32,039 nucleotides of DNA from an uncultured Lachnospiraceae bacterium (GCA_947384285.1 CANDGI010000038.1:1-32039), one strand, 5' to 3'; positions 23,765-31,991 are shown, counted from the first letter of the stretch. Program-made: numbers and translations. Notes: generated from the sequence alone by a model not told the origin.

Positions 23765-25771
23765 TTAAATAAAATCTCGTTTGTCTAAAACGTTGAGGAT
23801 GTTCCGTGCCTCTTCCGTGCCTTCAATAATTCTTCTTGCCCGGACACTGTCCCCGATATTCATGATTTCTGTTTTTCCAGTATCGAAGCTTTCCTGCAGC
23901 TGCTTAAGGATTGGATTGTTTGCACGCATTCCAAGACATACGAAGCCATAATCAAAGGGAAGTTCTTCTTCTGTGCCGTCAGGATTCTTCACAAGGAAAG
24001 AAGCTTCCTTAACCTCTAAAAGTGCAGTGTTGGTAAGCTGTTTTACTCCATGCTTTTCCATTAAATTGAAGGTTCCTGTCTTGGATACCGGGTCGATTCC
24101 ATTTCCGATGATGGGCATCATTTCCACAATGCTTACATCCGCGCCCCGGGGAGCAAAGTATTCTACAACGTCTAAGCCTACGGCGCCGCCGCCGATTACT
24201 ACGACTTTTTTGCCGCTCATATCTTCTGGGTAATCTCCAGATACTACGTGGTTAATCATATTTAATATAGAAGAAACTTTGCCATTTTCTTTGTCAATCA
24301 CATCATGAAGCCCTTTGATTGGGGGCAGGAGAGGACTGGAGCCGGTAGCATTGACAATAATGTCAGGATGCAGGCTTTGGATTTGCTCAATCGTTGCCTC
24401 TGTATTTTTGAAAATAAACATGTTCTTCATTTTTTCCGCGCGATGAATCAGGTAGTTGGGGAAATCTGCCAGGCGGTTTTTATCTGGAATCTTTGAGATT
24501 TCTGCGGCTAAGCCGCCCAGGTATGGTTTTTTCTCGATGATAAATGTGGTGCATCCAACTTCAGCGGCGGTGCATGCAGCTTCCAAACCAGCAGTACCTG
24601 CGCCGATAACCACTACGTTGCACTGGCGTTTCACACGTTTCTTTTTATAATCTTCCCCTGTATTGACGCCGGGATTGATGGTGCAGCGGATGGGGCGGTT
24701 AATGCCAATCCGGTGTCCGGCACAGCCGATGTTGCAGGAAATACATTTGCGGATATCCGCTGTATCGCCGAATTCGACTTTATTTACCCATTCCGGGTCT
24801 GCAATCAGTCCGCGGCCGATACCGATAAGATCTGCATCCCCTCGTGCCAGGATGTCGTCTGCAATCCTGGGGTCACGGATATTTCCCATGGTAATGCAGG
24901 GCTTGCTGTAACGCTCTTTGACGGCCTTTGCCATATAGGAGCGCCATCCATCTGCCAGGTAATTGGCATCAATCTGATATTGGATGGAGCCGTTTAAGCC
25001 GGCAGAGACGTCGAACACATCCACTTCTTTTTCAAAATACTGCAGATATTCCAGGGCATCTTCCAATGTATTTCCGCCTTCCATAAATTCGTCGGCGCTG
25101 ATGCGGACAAAAATTGGGAAGAATGAGCCAACCTGCCTGCGGACTTCTTCGATTACCAGCTTGGCGAAACGGGCGCGGTTTTCCGGCGAGCCGCCAAATT
25201 CATCTGTCCGTTTGTTTGTTAACGGAGAAAGGAACTGGCTGAGAAGATAGGAGTGCCCGGCATGTATTTCTACTGCGTCAAATCCAGCTGTCTGCGCACG
25301 TTTTGCTGCTTTTCCGTATTTTTCCACAATCTCATAAATTTCTTCTTTGGTTAAGGGGCGCGGAATCTCGCCGCCTTCCTTAGAAGGAATATCGGAAGCG
25401 GATACTGGCTGTATGCCGGTACGCTGTGCCTGCGCAGAGGCGCCAGCATGGTTAATCTGGATGGCAATGCATGCGCCATGCTTATGTACGGTTTCACATA
25501 ATTTGTACAATCTGGGGATGTAGCTGTCGTGGTCAATGCGCAATTGAGTGGTTCCGTTAGATCCCTGAGGAGAAAATACGCTGGCATTCTCCACAATAAT
25601 CAGGCCTGTACCGCCTTTTGCGCGCTGCTCATAATAATTAATGTGCAGGAAACTCATTTCACCATTTTGTTCGCCGTAGTTGGTTCCCATTGGCGTCATG
25701 ACGATTCGGTTTTTCATGGTCATGCGTTTTACGGTAAATGGTTCAAAAATATGTTTGTATTCATTTTTCAT
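23765..25771 (-). CDS. NADH:flavin oxidoreductase, Old Yellow Enzyme/2,4-dienoyl-CoA reductase-like
   Basis: Predicted three-cofactor enoate or enone reductase (668 aa). Residues about 1-340 are an FMN-binding TIM barrel with EIHAGHSYLLSQFLSPLTNK, then FGGSPENR. A 4Fe-4S cluster motif follows, CISCNIGC with another Cys in PIRCTINP. The C-terminal half has two dinucleotide folds, VVVIGAGTAGLEAA (FAD) and VVVIGGGAVGLDVV (NADH). This layout is shared by FadH, 2-enoate reductases and bile-acid BaiC/BaiH-type enzymes. The natural substrate is unknown. It is divergent from a LysR gene and beside quinate/shikimate genes, so an alpha,beta-unsaturated shikimate derivative is a reasonable guess. A G-rich ribosome site precedes ATG 25771. 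Confidence 0.9.
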   Translation of the reverse strand: MKNEYKHIFEPFTVKRMTMKNRIVMTPMGTNYGEQNGEMSFLHINYYEQRAKGGTGLIIVENASVFSPQGSNGTTQLRIDHDSYIPRLYKLCETVHKHGACIAIQINHAGASAQAQRTGIQPVSASDIPSKEGGEIPRPLTKEEIYEIVEKYGKAAKRAQTAGFDAVEIHAGHSYLLSQFLSPLTNKRTDEFGGSPENRARFAKLVIEEVRRQVGSFFPIFVRISADEFMEGGNTLEDALEYLQYFEKEVDVFDVSAGLNGSIQYQIDANYLADGWRSYMAKAVKERYSKPCITMGNIRDPRIADDILARGDADLIGIGRGLIADPEWVNKVEFGDTADIRKCISCNIGCAGHRIGINRPIRCTINPGVNTGEDYKKKRVKRQCNVVVIGAGTAGLEAACTAAEVGCTTFIIEKKPYLGGLAAEISKIPDKNRLADFPNYLIHRAEKMKNMFIFKNTEATIEQIQSLHPDIIVNATGSSPLLPPIKGLHDVIDKENGKVSSILNMINHVVSGDYPEDMSGKKVVVIGGGAVGLDVVEYFAPRGADVSIVEMMPIIGNGIDPVSKTGTFNLMEKHGVKQLTNTALLEVKEASFLVKNPDGTEEELPFDYGFVCLGMRANNPILKQLQESFDTGKTEIMNIGDSVRARRIIEGTEEARNILNVLDKRDFI

Positions 25772-25881
25772 TGATGGTTACCCCCAAGTTTGTTTTATCG
25801 TGCCATATCTATATTCCCCGCTGCTATGCACAGGTGCAGATGCTGGCAGGGATGGCCAAAATATGGGTTTGAGAGGTTGTT

Positions 25882-25890
25882 AATATAGCA
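25882..25890 (-). promoter_or_regulatory. Extended -10 of the flavin oxidoreductase promoter
   Basis: Minus-strand TG, C, TATATT, immediately beside the inverted-repeat operator. The -35 position shows no consensus and is covered by the operator, as expected of an activator-dependent LysR target. Confidence 0.5.
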
Positions 25891-25920
25891 TACATCAGAA
25901 TACGGGCGGTTCTGATGTAT
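25890..25920. promoter_or_regulatory. Probable LysR operator: perfect 11-bp inverted repeat
   Basis: ATACATCAGAA (25890-25900) and TTCTGATGTAT (25910-25920) are exact inverted repeats around a nine-base spacer. The site lies between the divergent flavin oxidoreductase and LysR genes, covering the -35 region of both promoters. This is where LysR-type regulators bind to activate the divergent target and repress themselves. Confidence 0.8.
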
Positions 25921-25938
25921 TTCTGGTTTAAGTATAAT
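25910..25938 (+). promoter_or_regulatory. Promoter of the LysR gene
   Basis: TATAAT at 25933-25938, with a weak -35 (TTCTGA, 25910-25915) 17 bases upstream that coincides with the right operator arm, suggesting autorepression. It is about 130 bases before the start codon. Confidence 0.55.
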
Positions 25939-26066
25939 GGAGAAATAACGGAAAAACAAATTGGTATTTTTGTGGAAATCTATAGAAAATGTGCATGGGT
26001 TTTGGTATGATACTTGTATAAGGAGCCGGAAAAGCATTTTATTTTGGGAAAGGATATGTGCAGAGT

Positions 26067-26954
26067 ATGAATTTGAGTCAGCTTTATTATTTCGTAACAT
26101 TGGCAGAGACGGAGCATTATTCCAGGGCAGCAGAGATTTTGTCCATCACCCAGCCCAGCTTAAGCCATGCGGTTGGAAAGCTGGAGGAGGAGCTGGAAAC
26201 GAAGCTTTTTGAGAAAAAAGGGCGGAATGTTGTCCTGACAAAATACGGCAAGGTATTCCTGGAATATGCCACAGAGTCTTTGCAGTCCCTGGAGGTTGGG
26301 ATAAAGAAGACAAAGGCTATGACAGGCAGGAATTCCGGCGTGATTGACCTGGCATATATCTATACCCTTGGATTGGAATTTGTGCCGGGGCTGGTGAGAA
26401 GCTTTCTTAAGGACAATCCCCAGATGGATGTGCAATTCCGGTTTACGGTGGGAAATACCCAGGATATCATCCGCGGGCTGAAGGAGGAAAAATATGACGT
26501 GGCATTCTGCTCCCGGAGAGAAGAGGAGAGGCAGATTGTGTTTGAACCGGTGGCAGAGGAAAAACTGGTGGTGGTTGTGTCAAGGGAACATCCCCTGGCG
26601 GCAAAAGAAGATATTTCCTTGAAGGAGACAGAAAGCTATCCGCAGATATTTTTCACCAAATCCAGCGGGCTGCGCCCTACCATAGAAAAAATGTTCGAGA
26701 TGGCACAGGTTGTTCCAAAAATCGCTTATGAAATAGAAGAGGACAGCGCAATGGCGGGCCTTGCTGCAAAAAATTTTGGAATTGCGGTAATGCCGGAGGT
26801 TCCTGTGCTGAAATATTTGGATGTGAAGATACTGGATATTACCAATCCTGTGATTGAACGCTACATCTATATGGCGCAGATTAAGGATCAGTACCAGCCG
26901 CCGGTTCTAAAAAAATTTATGAAATATGTGCAGAATCACCAATTGAAAAAATAA
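26067..26954 (+). CDS. LysR-family transcriptional regulator
   Basis: DNA-binding regulator of 295 aa. The N-terminal helix-turn-helix is complete: LSQLYYFVTLAETEHYSRAA, EILSITQPSLSHAVGKLEEE, then LFEKKGRNVVLTKYGKVFLE. The rest is the two-lobed effector-binding domain (from GVIDLAYIYTLGLEFVPGLV), as in CynR/CysB-like regulators. ATG 26067 matches the usual LysR start; an in-frame GTG at 26058 sits only three bases from AGGA and is less likely. It is divergent from the flavin oxidoreductase and upstream of the dehydrogenase-carrier-dehydroquinase genes, so it probably controls both sides in response to a shikimate-like effector. Confidence 0.92.
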   Translation: MNLSQLYYFVTLAETEHYSRAAEILSITQPSLSHAVGKLEEELETKLFEKKGRNVVLTKYGKVFLEYATESLQSLEVGIKKTKAMTGRNSGVIDLAYIYTLGLEFVPGLVRSFLKDNPQMDVQFRFTVGNTQDIIRGLKEEKYDVAFCSRREEERQIVFEPVAEEKLVVVVSREHPLAAKEDISLKETESYPQIFFTKSSGLRPTIEKMFEMAQVVPKIAYEIEEDSAMAGLAAKNFGIAVMPEVPVLKYLDVKILDITNPVIERYIYMAQIKDQYQPPVLKKFMKYVQNHQLKK

Positions 26955-26971
26955 AAAAGGTGTTATATAAT
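26943..26971 (+). promoter_or_regulatory. Promoter of the quinate/shikimate dehydrogenase gene
   Basis: TTGAAA (26943-26948), 17 bases, TATAAT (26966-26971), starting within the last codons of the LysR gene. AGAGGTTGTTA at 26980-26990 just downstream also occurs near 25873 in the divergent LysR promoter region. Confidence 0.65.
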
Positions 26972-27065
26972 AGTTGCCAAGAGGTTGTTAGAGATTTAAC
27001 GAACGGGCAAGAAACAAATAGGAAAGATACAAGGATAATGACAAAAAGAAAGAAGGAAATTTATC

Positions 27066-27941
27066 ATGGCAGAGAGAATTACAGGACATACAGAACTTAT
27101 CGGATTGATGGCTTATCCAATCAGGCATTCAAGCTCACCGGCAATGCACAATGAGGCATTTGCATATCTTGGTCTGGACTATGCATATCTTGCTTTTGAA
27201 GTAGACAATGATACTTTGGAGGATGCTGTGAAGGGGCTTCGCGCATTGAAGATGGTTGGCTCCAATGTATCTATGCCCAACAAAACAGTCGTACATAAAT
27301 ATCTGGATAAATTATCACCGGCAGCAGAACTCTGCGGCGCAGTAAACACAATCGTGAATGAGAACGGCGTATTAACCGGGCATATCACAGATGGCATCGG
27401 ATATATGAAAGCCTTGAAGGATAACAATATTGACGTGATTGGCAAAAAAATGACAATCGTAGGCTCCGGCGGGGCAGCTACAGCCATTGAGGTCCAGGCA
27501 GCCCTTGACGGCGTAGCAGAAATGTCTATCTTCAATATTAAGGATAAATTCTGGGACAATGCCCAGGAGACGGTAAAGAAAATCAGTGAAAGGACAAGCT
27601 GCAAGGTTGCTTTGTATGATTTGGCAGATTTGGATAAGCTGAAAGAGGAAATTGCGGATTCTTATCTGTTTGCAAATGCAACAGGCATGGGAATGAAGCC
27701 TTTGGAGGGACAGACCTATATTCCTGATAAATCCTTCTTCCGCCCGGATTTAATTGTGACGGATGTTGTGTACTCCCCGCGTGAGACCGCAATGCTTAAG
27801 ATGGCAAAGGAAGTGGGCTGCAAGACCATGAATGGCATGGGCATGATGTTATTCCAGGGAGCAGCTGCTTTTGAAATGTGGACCGGAAAAGAAATGCCTA
27901 TTGAGCATATGAAAGAAGTTCTTGACATTAAGTACGAATAG
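27066..27941 (+). CDS. Shikimate/quinate dehydrogenase, YdiB-like
   Basis: NAD(P)-dependent oxidoreductase (291 aa) interconverting 3-dehydroshikimate and shikimate, and possibly 3-dehydroquinate and quinate. The substrate site shows YPIRHSSSPAMHN, catalytic Lys73 in NVSMPNK and Asp109 in HITDGIGY; the nucleotide loop is GSGGAATA (133-140). The wording SMPNK, LSPAAELCGAVNTIVNENG and TGMGMKPLE followed by MGMMLFQGAAAFEMWTGKE is closer to Escherichia coli YdiB than to biosynthetic AroE, from memory. AAGGAAA upstream supports ATG 27066. It is followed by an MFS carrier and type I dehydroquinase, the same partners as ydiB in E. coli, which argues for a role in uptake and use of cyclic polyol acids. 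Confidence 0.9.
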   Translation: MAERITGHTELIGLMAYPIRHSSSPAMHNEAFAYLGLDYAYLAFEVDNDTLEDAVKGLRALKMVGSNVSMPNKTVVHKYLDKLSPAAELCGAVNTIVNENGVLTGHITDGIGYMKALKDNNIDVIGKKMTIVGSGGAATAIEVQAALDGVAEMSIFNIKDKFWDNAQETVKKISERTSCKVALYDLADLDKLKEEIADSYLFANATGMGMKPLEGQTYIPDKSFFRPDLIVTDVVYSPRETAMLKMAKEVGCKTMNGMGMMLFQGAAAFEMWTGKEMPIEHMKEVLDIKYE

Positions 27942-27960
27942 AATGAAATAGAAAAGAAGC

Positions 27961-27989
27961 TTGACAATTGAATATAGTATATGAATAAT
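27961..27989 (+). promoter_or_regulatory. Possible internal promoter before the MFS gene
   Basis: TTGACA (27961-27966), 17 bases, AATAAT (27984-27989), 20 bases after the dehydrogenase stop. Confidence 0.45.
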
Positions 27990-28007
27990 AGCGGACGGTG
28001 CATGGCG

Positions 28008-28032
28008 CACTGGGTGTGCTTTTGCACCAGTG
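28008..28032 (+). promoter_or_regulatory. Leader hairpin touching the MFS ribosome site
   Basis: CACTGGGTG (28008-28016) pairs with CACCAGTG (28025-28032) with one bulged G. The right arm overlaps the first base of GGAGG (28032-28036), so folding could limit translation of the carrier. Confidence 0.45.
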
Positions 28033-28041
28033 GAGGGAAAA

Positions 28042-29229
28042 ATGAAGAAAAAGTATTTGTTTAGTGCACTGATTCTGTATTTGAATTATTTTATCCATGG
28101 GATTGGATGTTCGATTTTGAGCCAGCAGGTTGTGAAGGAGACATTGATTACCCAATGGGGAATTGACGATGTTATGCAGGTAACTGCAATTGCGGCTGCG
28201 CTGGGACTGGGACGTCTCATCTCACTGCCTTTTGCAGGGCCTTTGTCTGATAAGCTGGGACGCAGGATTTCTGTTTTAATCGGCGTGGCATCCTACGTCA
28301 TCTTTTTTGTAGGCATTGCATTTTCACCAAATATGCAGATTGCTTATGTGGCGGCGGTTCTTGGCGGCATTGCCAATTCCTTCCTGGATACGGCGACTTA
28401 TCCTGCGGTAGCGGAGATTATCTATGAGTATACGGGCATTGCAACCATGGGGATTAAATTTTTCATTTCGATTGCTCAGTTATTGATGCCTTTCTTCCTG
28501 GGCGTGTTTGCGGGAACAAAGATGTCATATCTGACCTTGCCATTGGTGGCAGGCATTGCGATTGCAGTTCTCGGCGTGCTGGCTGTTTTTATGCCATTGC
28601 CCCAGGAATCTGCCAGCGGCAAATCAGAATCCTTCATTGAGAATTTGAAAAATGCCCATTTTTCATTGGAAAGCGTTGCTTTGATTTTGATCGGATTTAC
28701 AAGTACAGCAACCTTTCAGCTTTGGCTTAACTGTGCCCAGACATTCGGAAAAGAAATTGCTGGTATTCCATCAGAGACCGTTTCCATCATGCAGACCTAT
28801 TATTCAGCCGGAACGATGGTCGCGCTTGTGGTGACGAGTATTTTGATTACGAAATTCAAACAGGTAAGGTTTCTTGTGATTTACCCGGCAATCTCATCCG
28901 TGATGCTGGTGCTTGTGTACCTGATTAAGACGCCCATGATTTGTTATGTAGGCGCTTTTGTGCTTGGATATGCGGCAGCAGGCGGCGTGCTGCAGATGGC
29001 GACTGCAACGGTAAACGACCTGTTCCCGAAGATTAAGGGAACCATCACAAGCCTTGTTATGATTGCATCCAGCTTGTGTAATTATACGATTCTCAGTGCT
29101 GCATCAAAAATGACAGCTATGAATGTAATTGTGATGAACCTTGTGATTACCATTATAGGCGTTCTTCTTGCAGTATTTGTAAATTTAAGATATGGAACCT
29201 TGTTGGAGAATGCAGAGAAATCAAAATAA
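28042..29229 (+). CDS. MFS transporter, YdiN/YdiM-like (probable quinate/shikimate-type carrier)
   Basis: Twelve-helix major facilitator (395 aa). The conserved loop between helices 2 and 3 is present as GPLSDKLGRR. The segments FIHGIGCSILSQQ, LGLGRLISLPFAG, GGIANSFLDTATYPAVAE and FVLGYAAAGGVLQMATATVN resemble E. coli YdiN, whose gene adjoins ydiB-aroD. No direct evidence of substrate. GGAGG at 28032-28036 selects ATG 28042 over the in-frame GTG 28030, which overlaps that site. It lies between the dehydrogenase and dehydroquinase genes; 15 bases separate its stop from the aroD start. Confidence 0.88.
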   Translation: MKKKYLFSALILYLNYFIHGIGCSILSQQVVKETLITQWGIDDVMQVTAIAAALGLGRLISLPFAGPLSDKLGRRISVLIGVASYVIFFVGIAFSPNMQIAYVAAVLGGIANSFLDTATYPAVAEIIYEYTGIATMGIKFFISIAQLLMPFFLGVFAGTKMSYLTLPLVAGIAIAVLGVLAVFMPLPQESASGKSESFIENLKNAHFSLESVALILIGFTSTATFQLWLNCAQTFGKEIAGIPSETVSIMQTYYSAGTMVALVVTSILITKFKQVRFLVIYPAISSVMLVLVYLIKTPMICYVGAFVLGYAAAGGVLQMATATVNDLFPKIKGTITSLVMIASSLCNYTILSAASKMTAMNVIVMNLVITIIGVLLAVFVNLRYGTLLENAEKSK

Positions 29230-29244
29230 ATGGGAGGGAACAGA

Positions 29245-30006
29245 ATGAATCCGGTAGTTGTAAGAAATGTGAAAATAGGGGAAGGAATTCCTAAAATCTG
29301 TGTGCCGATTGTTGGTGTGACAAAGGAAGACATTATCAAAGAAGCAAAAACTTTTGATGCGATTCCGGTGGATGTGGTAGAGTGGCGTGTGGACTGGTTT
29401 GAGCACGTATTTGAGATTGAAAAGGTGAAAGAGGTGTTGAAAGAGCTGCGGGAAGCATTGAAGGAGACACCGATTCTTTTTACCTTCCGTACTGCCAAGG
29501 AAGGCGGAGAAAAATCCATTGATCCGAAAGCTTATGCGGAATTAAACAAAGCAGCTGCAGAAAGCGGATACGTTGATCTGGTTGATGTGGAAGCATTTAC
29601 AGGGGATGAGATTGTAACAGAGGTGATAGAAGCGGTACATCAGCATGGAGTCAAAGTGGTTGCCTCCAACCATGATTTCGACAAGACTCCAGAGAAGGAT
29701 GATATTGTAGGAAGGCTCTGCAAGATGCAGGAGCTTGGCGCAGATATTCCGAAAATTGCTGTGATGCCTCAGAGCAAGGAGGATGTTTTGACCTTGTTAG
29801 CGGCAACAGAAGAAATGAACAGAAAGCATGCGGATCGTCCGATTATTACCATGTCCATGGCGGGTACAGGGGTTATCAGCCGTCTTTGTGGCGAAGTCTT
29901 TGGTTCCGCGCTGACGTTTGGGGCTGCAAGGAAGGCTTCTGCCCCAGGGCAGATGGGAGTGGAAGATCTGGCACAGGTGCTTTCTCTTTTACATAAAAGC
30001 TTGTAA
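29245..30006 (+). CDS. aroD: 3-dehydroquinate dehydratase, type I
   Basis: Schiff-base dehydroquinase (253 aa) interconverting 3-dehydroquinate and 3-dehydroshikimate. Lys170 (DIPKIAVMPQS) forms the imine and His143 (ASNHDFDKTP) is the general base, both at the residue numbers I recall for E. coli AroD. EWRVDWFE and LFTFRTAKEGG bind substrate, and PGQMGVEDL closes the site. GGGAGG favours ATG 29245 over the in-frame ATG 29230. Last gene of the dehydrogenase-carrier-dehydroquinase run, followed by a terminator. It could serve biosynthesis as well as catabolism; no other dehydroquinase is in the window. Confidence 0.95.
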   Translation: MNPVVVRNVKIGEGIPKICVPIVGVTKEDIIKEAKTFDAIPVDVVEWRVDWFEHVFEIEKVKEVLKELREALKETPILFTFRTAKEGGEKSIDPKAYAELNKAAAESGYVDLVDVEAFTGDEIVTEVIEAVHQHGVKVVASNHDFDKTPEKDDIVGRLCKMQELGADIPKIAVMPQSKEDVLTLLAATEEMNRKHADRPIITMSMAGTGVISRLCGEVFGSALTFGAARKASAPGQMGVEDLAQVLSLLHKSL

Positions 30007-30023
30007 TATATTTGACGGTACAG

Positions 30024-30060
30024 AGGGGTCTGACGATGTGTTCGCCAGTCCCCTTTTTCT
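30024..30060 (+). terminator. Rho-independent terminator after aroD
   Basis: AGGGGTCTG (30024-30032) pairs with CAGTCCCCT (30046-30054) with one T-T mismatch, followed by a T run to 30058. It separates the aroD transcript from the TRAP genes. Confidence 0.8.
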
Positions 30061-30159
30061 TGTTTAAAAAAGCAAGAGCGAAGCGGCGCTGGCCGTTTTG
30101 TTTCCAGAAGCCGTTTTTAAAAATGAAGAGCGGCTGTCAAACGAAGAAGGAGGAAGTCT

Positions 30160-30714
30160 ATGAAAAAAGTGCTGTTGTGGCTGAATGACAGCCTTGAGGA
30201 ATTTCTTATGATTGCCAGCTTGGTTTTGATGACAATGATTATGGGGATACAGGTGTTTTCCCGGTATGTGCTGGGCGCATCTCTTTCCTGGTCTGAGGAG
30301 CTGACAAGATATATTTTTGTATGGGCTGGATTTCTAAGTGTTAGCTATTGTACGAAAAAATGTGTTTCTATTAAAATCGAACAATTTGTGGCTATGTTTC
30401 CCAGACGGGGAAAAGCAGTTTTTAAACTGGTAAACCATACGTTTGAATTAATCTTCTTTTTCTATCTGATGCCTTTTGCTGTGAAATATCTGATGTCTGC
30501 AGTGGAGAGCGGGCAGGTCAGCCCCGCTTGCCAGATTCCCATGTATTATGTACAGGCGGCTCCGCTTGTTAGCTTTCTTCTGGTAGCCATAAGGATTATG
30601 CAAAGGTGGTATATCGAGCTTCAGGTAATCCGAAAAGGATATGAGGAGCCAGGGAAAGGGAATCCGAAAGGGAAAACCGCAAAAAGAGAGGAGGCGCCAA
30701 AATGTCAGCAGTAA
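30160..30714 (+). CDS. TRAP transporter small membrane subunit (DctQ family)
   Basis: Four-helix membrane subunit (184 aa) of a tripartite ATP-independent periplasmic-type transporter, which imports organic acids using an ion gradient and an extracytoplasmic binding protein. DctQ features: FSRYVLGASLSWSEELTRYI, then FVWAGFLSVSYCTKK, with helices near residues 15-35, 50-65, 90-108 and 125-145, and a charged C-terminal tail. AGGAGG precedes the ATG. It overlaps the large-subunit gene by 13 bases. No clear promoter was found in the 100 bases upstream. Confidence 0.92.
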   Translation: MKKVLLWLNDSLEEFLMIASLVLMTMIMGIQVFSRYVLGASLSWSEELTRYIFVWAGFLSVSYCTKKCVSIKIEQFVAMFPRRGKAVFKLVNHTFELIFFFYLMPFAVKYLMSAVESGQVSPACQIPMYYVQAAPLVSFLLVAIRIMQRWYIELQVIRKGYEEPGKGNPKGKTAKREEAPKCQQ

Positions 30715-31991
30715 TTGTTTTTATCATTTTTGTGATCTGCCTGGTGATTGCGATTCCGGTTTCCATTTCCCTGGGCATCGTATCCGTTCTTCCAGGCGCT
30801 TTTGATGCATCCTTTACAGCATCCGGGCAGTTTGTCATACGCTCTATGCTGGGCGGGATTGACAGCTTTCCTCTTCTGGCAGTGCCGATGTTTGTGCTTT
30901 CCGGCATTGTGATGGCCAGGGGCGGGATTTCCAAAAAGCTGTTTGATGTGTTTGCGTATTTTCTGGGCAAACGGACCGCGGGGGTTCCCTGTGCAGTGAT
31001 TGTAACCTGCCTGTTTTATGGAGCCATTTCTGGTTCTGCACCGGCAACGGTAGCGGCAGTAGGGAGCATGACGATTCCGATTTTGACGAAGCTTGGGTAT
31101 GACAAGGTTTTTTCTACCGCAGTGGTGGCGGTATCTGGCGGCCTGGGGGTAATCATTCCTCCAAGCATTCCATTTATCATGTACGGTATGGCGTCTGGGG
31201 CGTCAGTCAGTGACCTGTTTCTTTCAGGGATTATTCCAGGATTGTTAATCAGCGGCTTGCTCATGGTATATGCCATCTATTATTGCAGGAAAAATGGCGA
31301 GGATAAAGAGAAAATCCATGCAGTTGTGGGAGAACTCCACGAAAAAGGGCTTCTGGCTGTGCTTAAGGACAGCTTTTTTGCATTGTTAAGCCCGGTGATT
31401 ATTTTGGGCTGCATCTATTCCGGCATTGCTTCCCCCACGGAAGCGGCAGTCATTTCTGTATTTTACGCACTGATTGTCAGCCTGTTTATCTATCGGACCA
31501 TTCAATTTAGGGATGTTTGGGGAATCATGGAAGAGTCTGTCCGCACATACGCGCCGATTCTGTTTATTTTAGCCACCTCTGTGGCTTTTTCCAGGGTGCT
31601 GACGCTGATGCAGGTGCCCCAGGCGGTCAGCGGATGGATTCTTGCGCATTTTACCAATCGGATTGCGCTGCTTTTGGTTATCAACCTGTTCCTGCTGATT
31701 GTAGGCATGGTTATGGACACTACGCCGGCGATTTTGATTTTAACGCCGATTCTTCTTCCGATTGTGGAAGCGGTGGGCATGCATCCTGTTCATTTTGGAG
31801 TTATGATGGTGGTTAATCTGGCCATTGGGTTTGTTACGCCGCCCATAGGGGTCAACCTGTTTGTGGCAAGCTCTTTAACGGATATTCCGGTGATGAAGAT
31901 TGCAGGAAAGGCAATGCCTATGATTTTTTATTTTTTGATCGCTCTGCTTCTTTTGACGTTTATACCGGCAATCAGCATGGCGTTTATTTAG
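30702..31991 (+). CDS. TRAP transporter large membrane subunit (DctM family)
   Basis: Large permease subunit (429 aa) with about 12 helices, forming the ion-coupled channel of the TRAP system. DctM hallmarks: FPLLAVPMFVLSGIVMARGG, then FYGAISGSAPATVAAVGSMT, GLGVIIPPSIPFIMYG, IASPTEAAVISVFYAL, GMVMDTTPAILILTPILLPI and GFVTPPIGVNLFVAS. Length is normal. GAGGAGG inside the end of the small-subunit gene sets the ATG. The substrate-binding protein is not in the window; it may follow past 32039. Being next to the quinate/shikimate genes, the cargo might be a hydroxylated carboxylic acid, but this is inference. Confidence 0.94.
   Translation: MSAVIVFIIFVICLVIAIPVSISLGIVSVLPGAFDASFTASGQFVIRSMLGGIDSFPLLAVPMFVLSGIVMARGGISKKLFDVFAYFLGKRTAGVPCAVIVTCLFYGAISGSAPATVAAVGSMTIPILTKLGYDKVFSTAVVAVSGGLGVIIPPSIPFIMYGMASGASVSDLFLSGIIPGLLISGLLMVYAIYYCRKNGEDKEKIHAVVGELHEKGLLAVLKDSFFALLSPVIILGCIYSGIASPTEAAVISVFYALIVSLFIYRTIQFRDVWGIMEESVRTYAPILFILATSVAFSRVLTLMQVPQAVSGWILAHFTNRIALLLVINLFLLIVGMVMDTTPAILILTPILLPIVEAVGMHPVHFGVMMVVNLAIGFVTPPIGVNLFVASSLTDIPVMKIAGKAMPMIFYFLIALLLLTFIPAISMAFI

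Noticed and set aside
27066-30006. Reading the dehydrogenase and dehydroquinase only as standard aromatic biosynthesis genes
   Set aside because: Possible, but the YdiB-like wording, the MFS partner, the LysR regulator and the flavoprotein favour a catabolic or dual role; the biosynthetic role is kept as an alternative.
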